From Rhodococcus sp. PAMC28707 (lineage in GTDB: Bacteria > Actinomycetota > Actinomycetes > Mycobacteriales > Mycobacteriaceae), in contig NZ_CP039253.1 of NCBI RefSeq assembly GCF_004795915.1, positions 4,553,501-4,617,500 on the forward strand: a stretch of 64,000 nt of DNA, in the 5' to 3' direction. Positions 1-7,193 of the stretch are shown here, in pieces. How positions within the stretch are numbered: the first letter of the stretch is position 1; each line of letters starts with the position of its first letter. The notes under the pieces were generated by a model, which was not told where the DNA came from, searched no databases, and saw only the letters and a program-made list of their open reading frames with translations. The position numbers and the translations under genes are program-made.

Positions 1-1
1 C

Positions 2-349
2 GGACCGAATGTAGTCAAGATTGGTATGACGCGGCGACTCGATCCGATGGATCGAGTCAAGGAACTCGGAAGTGCGTCTGTGCCATTTCCGTTCGATGTT
101 CATGCACTGTACTTCTCCGACGATGCGGTCACACTCGAAGCGGCGCTCCACACCGCGTTCACTACTCGCCGGTTGAATCATGCCAACTTGCGACGAGAGT
201 TCTTCTTCGCAAAGCCGTCGCAAGTACGAATTGTGCTTGCACAGCAGGTTGGGAACCTTATGGAGTACAACGAGGAACCGGAAGCTACGCAGTATTTCCA
301 GAGTCGGGGGAGTTGGCCTGCTGCCGAGGAAATCTCGCTCCCTTCCTAG
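2..349 (+). CDS. C-terminal part of a GIY-YIG/T5orf172-type protein (cut by window edge)
   Basis: The frame is open from base 2 with no start, so the gene begins outside the window. It reads NVVKIGMTRRLDPMDRVKEL and continues with SVPFPFDVHALYFSDDA and a LRREFFF segment. This is the pattern of the T5orf172 (Mug113, GIY-YIG-like) domain that closes DUF4041-type proteins of phage and actinobacterial genomes; KIGxTRRLxPxxR is the recognisable block. The family has a nuclease fold, but the cellular role of this group is not established. The frame ends in TAG at 347-349. The family call is fairly safe. The N-terminal coiled-coil or DUF4041 part cannot be seen here. Confidence 0.7.
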   Translation, partial: GPNVVKIGMTRRLDPMDRVKELGSASVPFPFDVHALYFSDDAVTLEAALHTAFTTRRLNHANLRREFFFAKPSQVRIVLAQQVGNLMEYNEEPEATQYFQSRGSWPAAEEISLPS

Positions 350-540
350 CGAAGCAACGAGAGAACGAACTTCGGCGATGCGAAGGAGCCGTGTGGCTGG
401 TGTGTTGGGCGTTGCGTCGGCTCTTGAGTGTGCTTAGGCCTCGCGTGCGAGGACTGCCTGCGGCCATCGCATCGCTGTCAGCGACATCGGGCCGACTGCG
501 CGAGCATGCCTGATAGTGAGCGACCGGTATTGTCCGAAGT

Positions 541-1107
541 ATGAGGCTCCAGGCGACGACGGTTGTTGTCCTTGCTGCCGCGCTGGTTGGGTGTGCCAAC
601 ACAGACATCGCTGCAGATCAGCTCAACCCGACGATTGCGCGACCGCAGCCGCCGAGCGAACAATCAGAGCTTTACGTAGCGGCACTGCACCAGCTCGTAC
701 TCGTCGACAATCCTTTTGCGCGGGCACCGTCGCCAGTCCGGTACGTCTACATTGTCGACGGCAGTAAACCGCCTAGCCCGGTGCCGTCCTTCGGCACCGA
801 AGGAATGCAGATCGAATCCGAACTGAAGAACGAGATCACAGCCCAGTCCGGCGATCTCCCTCCCATCGAGTTCATTGCGAGCCCGGACCAGCGAGCCGAC
901 CCGGAACGAAGCGGTCTCACCGGAGTCGAAAACGACGGCGTGATCATCAGCTTCGTCCCCACCCAGCGACAAGAGAATGGGACGGCTCACGTCGGTGCGT
1001 ACCTCTGGTGCGGCATTGACTGCGGAATCGGACTCACCTATGTCCTCGACAATGTCGACGGACACTGGACGGTCACGGGAACGACCGGTTCGATCAGCAT
1101 TTCCTGA
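541..1107 (+). CDS. Putative lipoprotein of unknown function
   Basis: This 188-residue protein starts with a short basic segment (MRLQ), a hydrophobic stretch and the lipobox LVGC, with cysteine near residue 18. It should be exported, lipidated and anchored on the outer face of the membrane. The mature part has no domain I recognise; it is mixed polar with a Cys-Gly-Ile-Asp-Cys pair near residue 160 that could form a disulfide. It stands alone: the gene to the left ends 190 bp away and the permease starts about 50 bp downstream on the same strand. The ATG start is chosen because it gives a complete signal peptide. Confidence 0.6.
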   Translation: MRLQATTVVVLAAALVGCANTDIAADQLNPTIARPQPPSEQSELYVAALHQLVLVDNPFARAPSPVRYVYIVDGSKPPSPVPSFGTEGMQIESELKNEITAQSGDLPPIEFIASPDQRADPERSGLTGVENDGVIISFVPTQRQENGTAHVGAYLWCGIDCGIGLTYVLDNVDGHWTVTGTTGSISIS

Positions 1108-1158
1108 TCTGCTGCGATTCTTCGCGCTCCTTGTGTGCACTGCGACGAATAGACTTCG

Positions 1159-2451
1159 GTGATGCCCCACTCCGCTGATGCGGTCTCACATCCGATCGGA
1201 TTGTGGGGCGTTGTGGCCATCGGCGTCGGAGGCATGGTCGGTGGCGGGATCTTCGCCGTCCTCGGACTATCGGTGCAAATCACCAAGGGCGCCGCCCCGG
1301 TCGCGTTTCTCCTGGCAGGACTGGTGGCGTTGTTGACCGCGAGATCGTATGCGCTGCTCTCGAAGTCGTATCCGAGCCGCGGCGGCACGGTGACGTTCGT
1401 CAATCGTGCGTTCGGCACGGGATTGTTCTCCGGTGGAATCAATGTCCTGCTGTGGATGAGCTACATCGTCATGTTGGCGCTGTATTCGCAGGCGTTCGGG
1501 AGTTACGCGTCCAGTTTCCTACCACCGGAGTTTCGCAGCCTTGGCAAGCATCTCCTTCTCACAGCGGCGATCGTCGTCATCACCGTTCTCAACATCGCCG
1601 GTGCATCTACGATCGCTCGCACCGAGCGCTATGTCGTGGCGATCAAGATCGCGATCTTGGTGTTGTTCGTGGTGGTCGGGCTGGCGGGGGTGTCCGCAGA
1701 ACGGCTCGAACCGTCACAATGGAGCTCCCCCATCTCCATCGTCGCAGGCGGCATGATCATTTTCTTGGCCTACGAAGGATTCGAACTCATCGCCAACACC
1801 GCCGAGGATGTCGACGATCCCGGGCGCACCCTCAAGAGGGCCTACTACATTTCGGTGCTCTTCGTGATCGTGTTGTACGTGCTCGTCGCTGTTGTCTCTG
1901 TGGGAGCCGTGCCGTTGGCAAGCCTGATCGACGCGCGTGACTATGCGCTGGCCGAGGCCGCCCGCCCCGCCCTCGGAGCAGTCGGGTTCACGATGATCGG
2001 CATCGCGGCGATGCTGTCGACCGCTTCAGCGATCAACGCCACTCTGTATGGATCGACTCGGATGATCTACGTCATCGCGAAGTCGAGAGAACTACCTGCC
2101 CAGCTCCAACGGCCCATCTGGAACCACCCGATCGAAGGGCTGCTGATCACCTCCGGATCGACCATCGTGCTGGCGAATGCACTGGACCTGAACAGCATCT
2201 CCACCATGGGTAGCGCAGGCTTTCTCATCATCTTTGCCGTAGTGAACGCCGCTGAAGCTCGCACCGCGCGCCAGCGTGGATCGACGCCGTGGATCTCCAT
2301 CCTGGCAGCTACGGCATGTGCCGGCGCGCTTGCAGCTCTACTCGCCGAGAGCACCGTCGGCCCCGCTACCGTCCTGGCGGTCATGGTGGCGCTGTCCTTC
2401 GGTATCGAAGCAGCCTTTCGGCACTTTCGTGGCCCGGTCCCCCAGCTGTAG
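1159..2451 (+). CDS. APC-family amino acid permease
   Basis: The protein is about 430 residues with roughly twelve hydrophobic segments. The first helix carries VGGMVGGGIFAVLG, matching the glycine-rich helix 1 substrate motif of the APC (amino acid-polyamine-organocation) superfamily. Helix 6 carries FLAYEGFELIANTAEDV, also typical of these carriers. Role by family: proton-coupled uptake or exchange of an amino acid or related amine at the plasma membrane; the substrate cannot be inferred. GTG (1159) and ATG (1162) are adjacent possible starts. It is followed 85 bp later by an acetyltransferase, so the two may be co-transcribed, but nothing links their functions. Confidence 0.85.
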   Translation: MMPHSADAVSHPIGLWGVVAIGVGGMVGGGIFAVLGLSVQITKGAAPVAFLLAGLVALLTARSYALLSKSYPSRGGTVTFVNRAFGTGLFSGGINVLLWMSYIVMLALYSQAFGSYASSFLPPEFRSLGKHLLLTAAIVVITVLNIAGASTIARTERYVVAIKIAILVLFVVVGLAGVSAERLEPSQWSSPISIVAGGMIIFLAYEGFELIANTAEDVDDPGRTLKRAYYISVLFVIVLYVLVAVVSVGAVPLASLIDARDYALAEAARPALGAVGFTMIGIAAMLSTASAINATLYGSTRMIYVIAKSRELPAQLQRPIWNHPIEGLLITSGSTIVLANALDLNSISTMGSAGFLIIFAVVNAAEARTARQRGSTPWISILAATACAGALAALLAESTVGPATVLAVMVALSFGIEAAFRHFRGPVPQL

Positions 2452-2535
2452 GAACTACTGGCCGATCAGGCCAAGTCCCCGCCAGATAGCTCTCGGACGC
2501 GGGTTGGGCCGAGCTCTTCTGGAATAGTTTTACGT

Positions 2536-3015
2536 ATGGAATCTGTTGTGACCTTGTCGCCGAAGGACGCGGGTGAGCTGTTCACGCTCCAGCGTGCCGC
2601 TTACGTGACCGAGGCCCAGGCCCACGAGGATCTGAATCTTCCTCCGTTGGTCGAATCACTGACCGAGGTGACGAATGAACTCGACAAGCCTGAAGTGGAT
2701 TCGTTCGGGTTGCGCGATGGCGCACAACGCCTCGTCGGAGCGGTACGTGTGCGTGTCCTTCCTGCAAATGCGCGGTGTGCCGAGGTGGGAAGGCTGGTTG
2801 TAGCCCCTGATGTGCAGGGTCGTGGATTGGGAAGTCGGTTGCTCGAACTCGTGGAGGAGCGAGTTTCTGATGACATCACCGAGCTGAAGCTGTTCACTGG
2901 CGAACGCAGTGTCGGTAACCTGCGGCTCTACTCCAGATTCGGGTACCAGGAAACGCACCGTGTACCGACTTCGAGCGGCTATGCACTTGTCTATCTGAAC
3001 AAGCGACTGCGATAG
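2536..3015 (+). CDS. GNAT-family N-acetyltransferase
   Basis: This 159-residue protein has the GNAT signature: the strand 4/motif A segment EVGRLVVAPDVQGRGLGSRL contains the V-x-x-x-x-R/Q-G-x-G-x-G/S acetyl-CoA pyrophosphate loop (QGRGLGSRLL). The C-terminal half has NLRLYSRFGYQET, the usual motif B (N-x-x-x-x-x-Y-x-x-x-G-F/Y). It should transfer an acetyl group from acetyl-CoA to an amine; the acceptor is unknown. Length is normal for a single-domain GNAT. The ATG at 2536 has a weak ribosome site. The nested insertion sequences begin about 90 bp downstream. Confidence 0.85.
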   Translation: MESVVTLSPKDAGELFTLQRAAYVTEAQAHEDLNLPPLVESLTEVTNELDKPEVDSFGLRDGAQRLVGAVRVRVLPANARCAEVGRLVVAPDVQGRGLGSRLLELVEERVSDDITELKLFTGERSVGNLRLYSRFGYQETHRVPTSSGYALVYLNKRLR

Positions 3016-3143
3016 AAATTGTCCTCATATGGTCGGTACGTTTCCGGCTCGGCATCTTCACCGCCAAGAACTGTCGTGTGCTCTATTTACTGTCGCACGG
3101 TTGGGACTGCCCCGAGTTCAGTTGACTCGTGGGGTTGAGTGAT

Positions 3144-3267
3144 TCAGGCCGCGTGTGCGGTCTGATTGATTGTCTCAAACTCGACTGGCGTGAGTTTGCC
3201 GAGGCGTCGTTGGCGACGCTTGCGGTGGTAGGTCCGGTCGATCCAGGTCACGATCGCCAGACGTAAC
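3144..3267 (-). pseudogene. Detached C-terminus of the IS3-B transposase OrfB
   Basis: The minus strand encodes QLRLAIVTWIDRTYHRKRR and then RRLGKLTPVEFETINQT, ending at a stop at 3144-3146. This is the last part of an IS3-family DDE transposase. The OrfB at 5852-6591 breaks off after STREQL, and the fragment here begins with QLRLAIV. The codons CAG TTA are shared through the duplicated TAAC target, so the two pieces were one gene before IS3-A inserted. Confidence 0.85.
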
Positions 3268-3347
3268 TGGCGTGTCCCCGGCGAACGGGGCCATCATGTT
3301 TTAGAGTCTTGTTGCCCATGAGCTGGGCGGATAGGACTATGGAGAAC

Positions 3348-3617
3348 ATGGCTGGACGGAAGCGGAACTCCGCGGAAGACATCGTGCGCAAGCTGCGACG
3401 AGCAGATGAGCTCACCGCTGCAGGGAAGACGCAGGAGGAGATCGCGGCGGAGCTTGAGGTGTCGGCGGCGACCTTGTACAACTGGCGTCGCCAGTACGGC
3501 GGCATGGACACCGACGCCGCGAAAGAGCTCAAGGAGCTGCGGGAGCAGAACGGCAAGCTCAAGCGACTGCTTGCCGACGCTGAGCTGGAGAAGGACGCTC
3601 TTCGGGAGGTGGCGCGG
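3348..3617 (+). pseudogene. IS3-A OrfA (helix-turn-helix), interrupted by IS110-A
   Basis: It begins MAGRKRNSAEDIVRKLRR, then has QEEIAAELEVSAATLYNWRRQ, a helix-turn-helix of the HTH_8/Tnp-1 type. It ends with the leucine-zipper-like segment ELREQNGKLKRLLADAELE, typical of IS3 OrfA. The start ATG at 3348 is preceded by GGAG. IS110-A begins at 3618, so the frame now runs into the IS110 end and stops at 3674. OrfA binds the ends and, by -1 frameshifting, makes the OrfAB transposase. That fusion is no longer possible here unless IS110-A excises. Confidence 0.85.
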
Positions 3618-3633
3618 GACGCTCCTATAGATG

Positions 3634-4695
3634 TCAAGTGGTCAATGCGCGATAGTCCTCTCGTAGTGCGCTGAACACTTCTCGCGCCAGGTAGCGTTTT
3701 TGGCATCGGAGGATCTCGGGCATCGACTTCCCCTCTGCTGTGCGGCGTTTGGCGTAGGCGCGGGCTACGTCACTGTATTTGAGGCGGACGACGACTGCGG
3801 TGTGCAGGGCCTGGTTGGCTCGCCGGTCGCCGCCTCGATGAAGTCGGTGACGATGTGTGTTGCCTGACGATGCGGGAATCGGGGCTACGCCGCATAGATG
3901 GGCGAACGAGGATTCCGATCGTAGCCGGTCAGGATTGTCGCCGACTGTGATGAGCAGTGCGGCGGCCGTATCGGGTCCGAGGCCGAGGATGCCGGAGGTC
4001 AGCGGTGCTGTGTCTGCGACCAACGCGGTCAGGTGTTTCTTGAGTTGATCTGCTTCCCTGCGCAACTCGCGGCACCTCTTCGCCAGTGAGCGGAGTGCGA
4101 CCATCGTGGCATTGTTCGGATCGGCCAGTGCGGTGAGGTCGGGTTCGAGGGCGATGCACGCGTCGAGGAGTGCCGTGGTGGTGCGTCCGCGCAGGTGGGT
4201 GCGCAGCGATTCTGGGGCGGTGACGATCATCGAGCGGACGGCGTTCATTGATGCGGTGGCCGCTTTGACCGCGCTCGATCTAGCGACGCGCAGTGCTCGG
4301 ATCGCTTCGATGGGTCCGTCCCCGTGTTTGGGTTCGGAGAGTTGGTTGCGGGCCAGGACTGCGCGGGCTGCTGCTTCGGCATCGATGGGGTCGCTTTTTC
4401 CGACGTTTCGGCGGAGCTTGCGGTTCGGTCGGGGTACTTCCACGACCGCGATGTCGTGGGAGCGGAGATGCCGGGTGAGGCCGGCACCGTAGGAGGAGGT
4501 GCCTTCGATGCCGACTGCGATCGGGTGGCCGTGTTGTCGGATCCAGTCGGTGAGTTCCTGGTAACCGTTTGTGGTGGTATCGAATTGACGACTTTCGAGC
4601 AGGATTCCGGTGTCGGTGATGACGGCAGCGTGGTGGGTGTCTGCGTGGGTGTCGATCCCACAGTAGATGCGGTGTGGATGTCGTTTACGTGTCAC
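3634..4695 (-). CDS. IS110-family transposase (DEDD recombinase), IS110-A
   Basis: This 353-residue protein starts at GTG 4695. The RuvC-like N-terminal part has YCGIDTHADTHHAAVI (first Asp), VGIEGTSSYGAGL (Glu) and GKSDPIDAEAAARAVL (Asp pair). The C-terminal Tnp20 part has GVAPIPASSGNTHRHRLHRG, holding the conserved serine region and the GGDRRANQAL block. All DEDD residues are visible, so it looks active. IS110 recombinases act with an RNA copied from the element's own non-coding end. It lies opposite to the IS3-A genes it interrupts, and ends 16 bp from the right end of the element. Confidence 0.93.
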   Translation of the reverse strand: MTRKRHPHRIYCGIDTHADTHHAAVITDTGILLESRQFDTTTNGYQELTDWIRQHGHPIAVGIEGTSSYGAGLTRHLRSHDIAVVEVPRPNRKLRRNVGKSDPIDAEAAARAVLARNQLSEPKHGDGPIEAIRALRVARSSAVKAATASMNAVRSMIVTAPESLRTHLRGRTTTALLDACIALEPDLTALADPNNATMVALRSLAKRCRELRREADQLKKHLTALVADTAPLTSGILGLGPDTAAALLITVGDNPDRLRSESSFAHLCGVAPIPASSGNTHRHRLHRGGDRRANQALHTAVVVRLKYSDVARAYAKRRTAEGKSMPEILRCQKRYLAREVFSALREDYRALTT

Positions 4696-4734
4696 GTGGT
4701 GGCCTTTCCTCAGGGGCGGTGGCGCGAGGTTCGG

Positions 4735-4917
4735 ACGGGCCAGTGACGGGCCGGATCGGGGCGGCAGGCTCCTATGAGGTCACGGACATCGCGTGCTTCT
4801 CTGTTGTGTTGTGCGGCCCGGTGGTGCGGCGGTCGACGGGTCCCGCGAAAGGCACCGTGTGGGCCAGGAAAATTCAGGGTCAGACCGCCTCGCCATCGGG
4901 TTGTTGATATTATTACT
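4735..4917 (-). ncRNA. Candidate bridge (seek) RNA of IS110-A
   Basis: The stretch is non-coding in element orientation, between the left end and the transposase. Forty-three bases in, AATTTTCC (plus-strand GGAAAATT 4867-4874) equals the eight target bases abutting the left end (4918-4925). Nineteen bases later, CGCGGGAC (plus GTCCCGCG 4840-4847) is the complement of the element-strand sequence at the right junction (plus 3613-3620). Further on lies GTGACCTCATAGGAGCCT (plus 4766-4783), shared with IS110-B, which repeats the ATAGGAGC of the right end. Then TCACTG (plus 4741-4746) pairs with CAGT of the left end. Order and spacing fit a target loop followed by a donor loop as known for IS110 bridge RNAs. 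RNA ends are guesses. Confidence 0.72.
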
Positions 4918-4925
4918 GGAAAATT

Positions 4926-5792
4926 TTGAGCCCAGCTGCCAAGCGCCGCGCTGTCGACATGCTCGTTTCGACGATGAACATGTCGAAACGATTGGCGTGC
5001 AGAGCAGTTGGGCTTGCCCGCTCCACCTATGCACGAACATCGGTCGCGCAGACACCCGCCGACCCCGACGCCGCACTCAGAGCCGAACTCCGCAAATACG
5101 CAGGCACACACCCATTGCACGGGTTTCGACGCGCCTGGGCGCATCTGAGGCACGACAAGGGCATGACGGTGAACAAGAAGAAGGTCCACCGAATCTGGAG
5201 GGAAGAGGGTCTGCAGGTTCGGATCTACCATCCCCGCAAACGCGCCGGCATCAGTTCGTGCCCGCAGATCGAAGCCGACGCCCCGAAAGTGGTGTGGGCT
5301 ATGGATTTCCAGTTCGACTCGACCGTCGATGGGAAGGCCATCAAGATTGCGTCGATGATCGACGAACACACCAGACTGTCGGTGCTCAACATCGTGGAGC
5401 GCTCGATCACCGCGCAGCGGCTGACCGAGGAGTTGGGTAAGGCGTTCGCGCTGTGGGGAGGGCCGCCTCAAGTGTTGCGAATGGACAACGGGCCGGAGTT
5501 CATTTCCTCTGTGCTGCAACAGTTCTGCCGGAATCGAATCGGTATCTCGTACATCCCGCCGGGCACGCCGTGGAACAACGGACACATCGAATCCTTCAAC
5601 AATCGACTACGGAAGGAATGCCTCAACCGCAATCACTGGACCAGCCTGCTCGAAGCGAGGGTCGTGATCGGCGACTTCAAGGACGACCACAATAATCGAC
5701 ATCGCCACTCAGCGCTGGGCTACCTCACCCCGGCTGAGTATGCTGCCCAATGCACCCACACGCACCAACCCGTGGGCTGCGAGATCGACTGA
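4926..5792 (+). CDS. IS3-A OrfB transposase (rve integrase domain)
   Basis: The 288-residue protein is read from TTG 4926 (LSPAAKRRAVDMLV). It has an HTH_21-type N-terminal part and an integrase core with the DDE residues visible in VVWAMDFQFDSTVDG (Asp), LRMDNGPEFISS (Asp) and NNGHIESFNNRLRKEC (Glu). It ends with RHRHSALGYLTPAEYA, typical of IS3 OrfB. In the intact element it would be made as a -1 frameshift product with OrfA. Here the upstream part is displaced 1.3 kb by IS110-A, so the fusion transposase cannot form. The catalytic core itself is intact. Confidence 0.92.
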   Translation: MSPAAKRRAVDMLVSTMNMSKRLACRAVGLARSTYARTSVAQTPADPDAALRAELRKYAGTHPLHGFRRAWAHLRHDKGMTVNKKKVHRIWREEGLQVRIYHPRKRAGISSCPQIEADAPKVVWAMDFQFDSTVDGKAIKIASMIDEHTRLSVLNIVERSITAQRLTEELGKAFALWGGPPQVLRMDNGPEFISSVLQQFCRNRIGISYIPPGTPWNNGHIESFNNRLRKECLNRNHWTSLLEARVVIGDFKDDHNNRHRHSALGYLTPAEYAAQCTHTHQPVGCEID

Positions 5793-5851
5793 CATCAATC
5801 ACACCGTGGCTTTAGAACACGGTGGTCCGACTATCGGGGACCTGCCATAAC

Positions 5852-6591
5852 TGCTCCCGGGTGGACCAACGCTGACGGTCGAGAACGTTCTTCTGCAGTA
5901 GGGCGAAGAACGACTCCATGGCAGCATTGTCTCCGCACGCCCCGACCCGTCCCATTGAGCCTTGTAATCCATTGTGGGACAATGCATGTACGAACTTGCG
6001 TGACCGGAATTGGCTGCCGCGATCCGAGTGAACAATGGTCCCCACCGGGTCGCGTTGTTCGACTGCGTTTCGTAGCGCGGCCACGACGAGGGACGCTTTC
6101 ATGCGGGAATCGATCGAGTAGCCGACAATCCGGTTGGAGTACAAATCCTTGATGGCGCAGAGGTAGAGCTTGCCCTCTACGGTGCGGTGTTCGGTGATGT
6201 CGGTTAGCCAGACTTGGTTGCGTTCCTGTGCCGTGAACTGGCGGTTGACGAGGTCGTCGTGGACAGGCGGTCCGGCTTTTCTGTTCAGGCCGCGCTTCTT
6301 GGAGAACACGGACCAGAGCCGTTCCTGGGAGCACAGTCGTGCGACTCTGTTCTCGCATGCCTTGATGCCGCGGTCCGGTAACTCGTCGGCGATGAAGCGG
6401 TAACCGAACGCCGGGTCGTCGGCGTGGATGTCGCGGGCGATGTTGATCAGGTGCGCGTCATCCCAATCTCGTTGCGTGACTGGTTGTTTCTTCCATTTGT
6501 AGAACGCTTGGGTGGAGAATCCGAGAACCCGGCAGGTCACTGTGACGGGCACTCCGTCGGCAGCGAGGTCGAGGACCAGCGGGTAGATCAT
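5852..6591 (-). pseudogene. IS3-B OrfB transposase, 3' end removed by IS3-A
   Basis: It starts MIYPLVLDLAADGVPVTVTC with an HTH_21 region. It carries the DDE core in QVWLTDITEHRTVEGKLYLC (Asp), TIVHSDRGSQFRSR (Asp) and CGDNAAMESFFALLQKN (Glu). After STREQL the frame enters IS3-A and ends 13 codons later. The missing 40 residues are found at 3144-3267. Its ATG overlaps the OrfA stop by four bases (ATGA at 6588-6591). The protein lacks its C-terminal arginine-rich tail and is probably inactive. Confidence 0.88.
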
Positions 6592-6881
6592 TTTGGGTTG
6601 ACGTCCCGGGAGAGGTAGGCGACGGCGCGGCGCATGACCTCGGCTTCTTGTTCGAGCAGTTTGATGCGTTTTCGGGCTTCTCGTAGTTCGACGGATTCGT
6701 CCGAGTTGCTCGCTTTGGGGCTGGTATCGATGCCGTCGTTGCGGTTGGCGATCTTGAGCCAGCGGTGCAGGCAGGCTTCGGAGACTCCGAAGTCCTTCGC
6801 GATCTGGCGCAGCGGGGCCTCGCCTTTGCGCGCGACGGCGATGACGTCGCGGCGAAACTCCTCGGGAAATGCTTTCGGCAT
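6588..6881 (-). CDS. IS3-B OrfA (transposase helix-turn-helix subunit)
   Basis: The protein is about 97 residues, from MPKAFPEEFRRDVIAVAR. The helix-turn-helix is in IAKDFGVSEACLHRWLKIA, followed by an acidic/basic heptad region (LREARKRIKLLEQEAEVMRR) that should form the OrfA coiled coil. ATG codons at 6881 and 6890 are both possible; 6881 has GGAAGG at a better distance. Its promoter would have lain in the right inverted repeat, which IS110-B now splits about 50 bp upstream. Confidence 0.85.
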   Translation of the reverse strand: MPKAFPEEFRRDVIAVARKGEAPLRQIAKDFGVSEACLHRWLKIANRNDGIDTSPKASNSDESVELREARKRIKLLEQEAEVMRRAVAYLSRDVNPK

Positions 6882-6932
6882 GGGGAACATCCTTCCACCG
6901 TGAGGAGCGATCCTCACAGATCAGATGTCAAC

Positions 6933-7125
6933 ACTAATAATGGTTGAAGCGTCGAGCAGCGTCGTCTGACTCGAATGTCAACTGACTGAATCATGTCCTC
7001 GTTTGGATTTGTCGGCGGCCGTTGCTCGACGCTCCCGCCTCGACACCGCTGCCGAAGTGGGGCGTCGCCGAGTCTCGGTTGTGTGACCTCATAGGAGCCT
7101 TGACCTCATCGTTAGTGTTTTGTCC
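6933..7125 (+). ncRNA. Candidate bridge (seek) RNA of IS110-B
   Basis: This is non-coding sequence upstream of the transposase. Forty-two bases in, ATGTCAAC (6975-6982) equals the eight bases of target abutting the left end (6925-6932). Eighteen bases later, GTTTGGAT (7001-7008) is the exact complement of the right junction ATCCAAAC (8440-8447). The block GTGACCTCATAGGAGCCT (7083-7100) is identical to one in IS110-A and repeats the ATAGGAGC of the right end (8432-8439). TTAGTG (7112-7117) pairs with CACTAA of the left end. The layout matches IS110-A while the guide sequences differ with the target, which argues for a programmable target loop. RNA ends are not known. Confidence 0.74.
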
Positions 7126-7193
7126 GCTAACCGCGCCCGGCGGCGACACGACAGGACGACTAGTCGTCCACCGAGTACGGGATGGGGTAGAAA

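Larger units (their letters stand above)
3618..4917 (-). mobile_element. IS110-family element IS110-A (1300 bp)
   Basis: In element orientation (minus strand) the left end starts AGTAATAATATC at 4917, and the right end closes with CTTGACATCTATAGGAGCGT near 3618-3637. It has no terminal inverted repeats and gives no long target duplication, as expected for IS110. The non-coding left part (about 220 bp) precedes a DEDD transposase. Cutting at 3617/4918 restores GGCGCGG+GGAAAATTTT, the intact orfA/orfB frameshift window of IS3-A, which fixes the borders to within about two bases. Its end motifs match those of IS110-B at 6933-8442. Confidence 0.88.
3268..5847 (+). mobile_element. IS3-family element IS3-A, inserted in IS3-B and itself split by IS110-A
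   Basis: The ends are TGGCGTGTCCCCG (from 3268) and, on the other strand, TGGCAGGTCCCCG (ending at 5847). They match at 14 of the first 21 positions. The element is flanked by a 4-bp direct repeat TAAC at 3264-3267 and 5848-5851, a normal IS3 target duplication. It carries orfA and orfB on the plus strand. Without the 1300-bp IS110-A it is 1280 bp long. Removing IS110-A restores the expected orfA end (ARGKF then TGA) with orfB in the -1 frame, the usual IS3 frameshift arrangement. Confidence 0.88.

Noticed and set aside
3309..3674. OrfA as an intact 121-codon gene
   Set aside because: The last 19 codons come from the IS110-A end, and the first 13 precede the better start at 3348; the native gene is interrupted.
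4793..5440. Long open frame of about 215 codons overlapping IS3-A orfB
   Set aside because: It is the alternative frame of the transposase gene with arginine/histidine-rich, unnatural composition. It is open only because of high GC.
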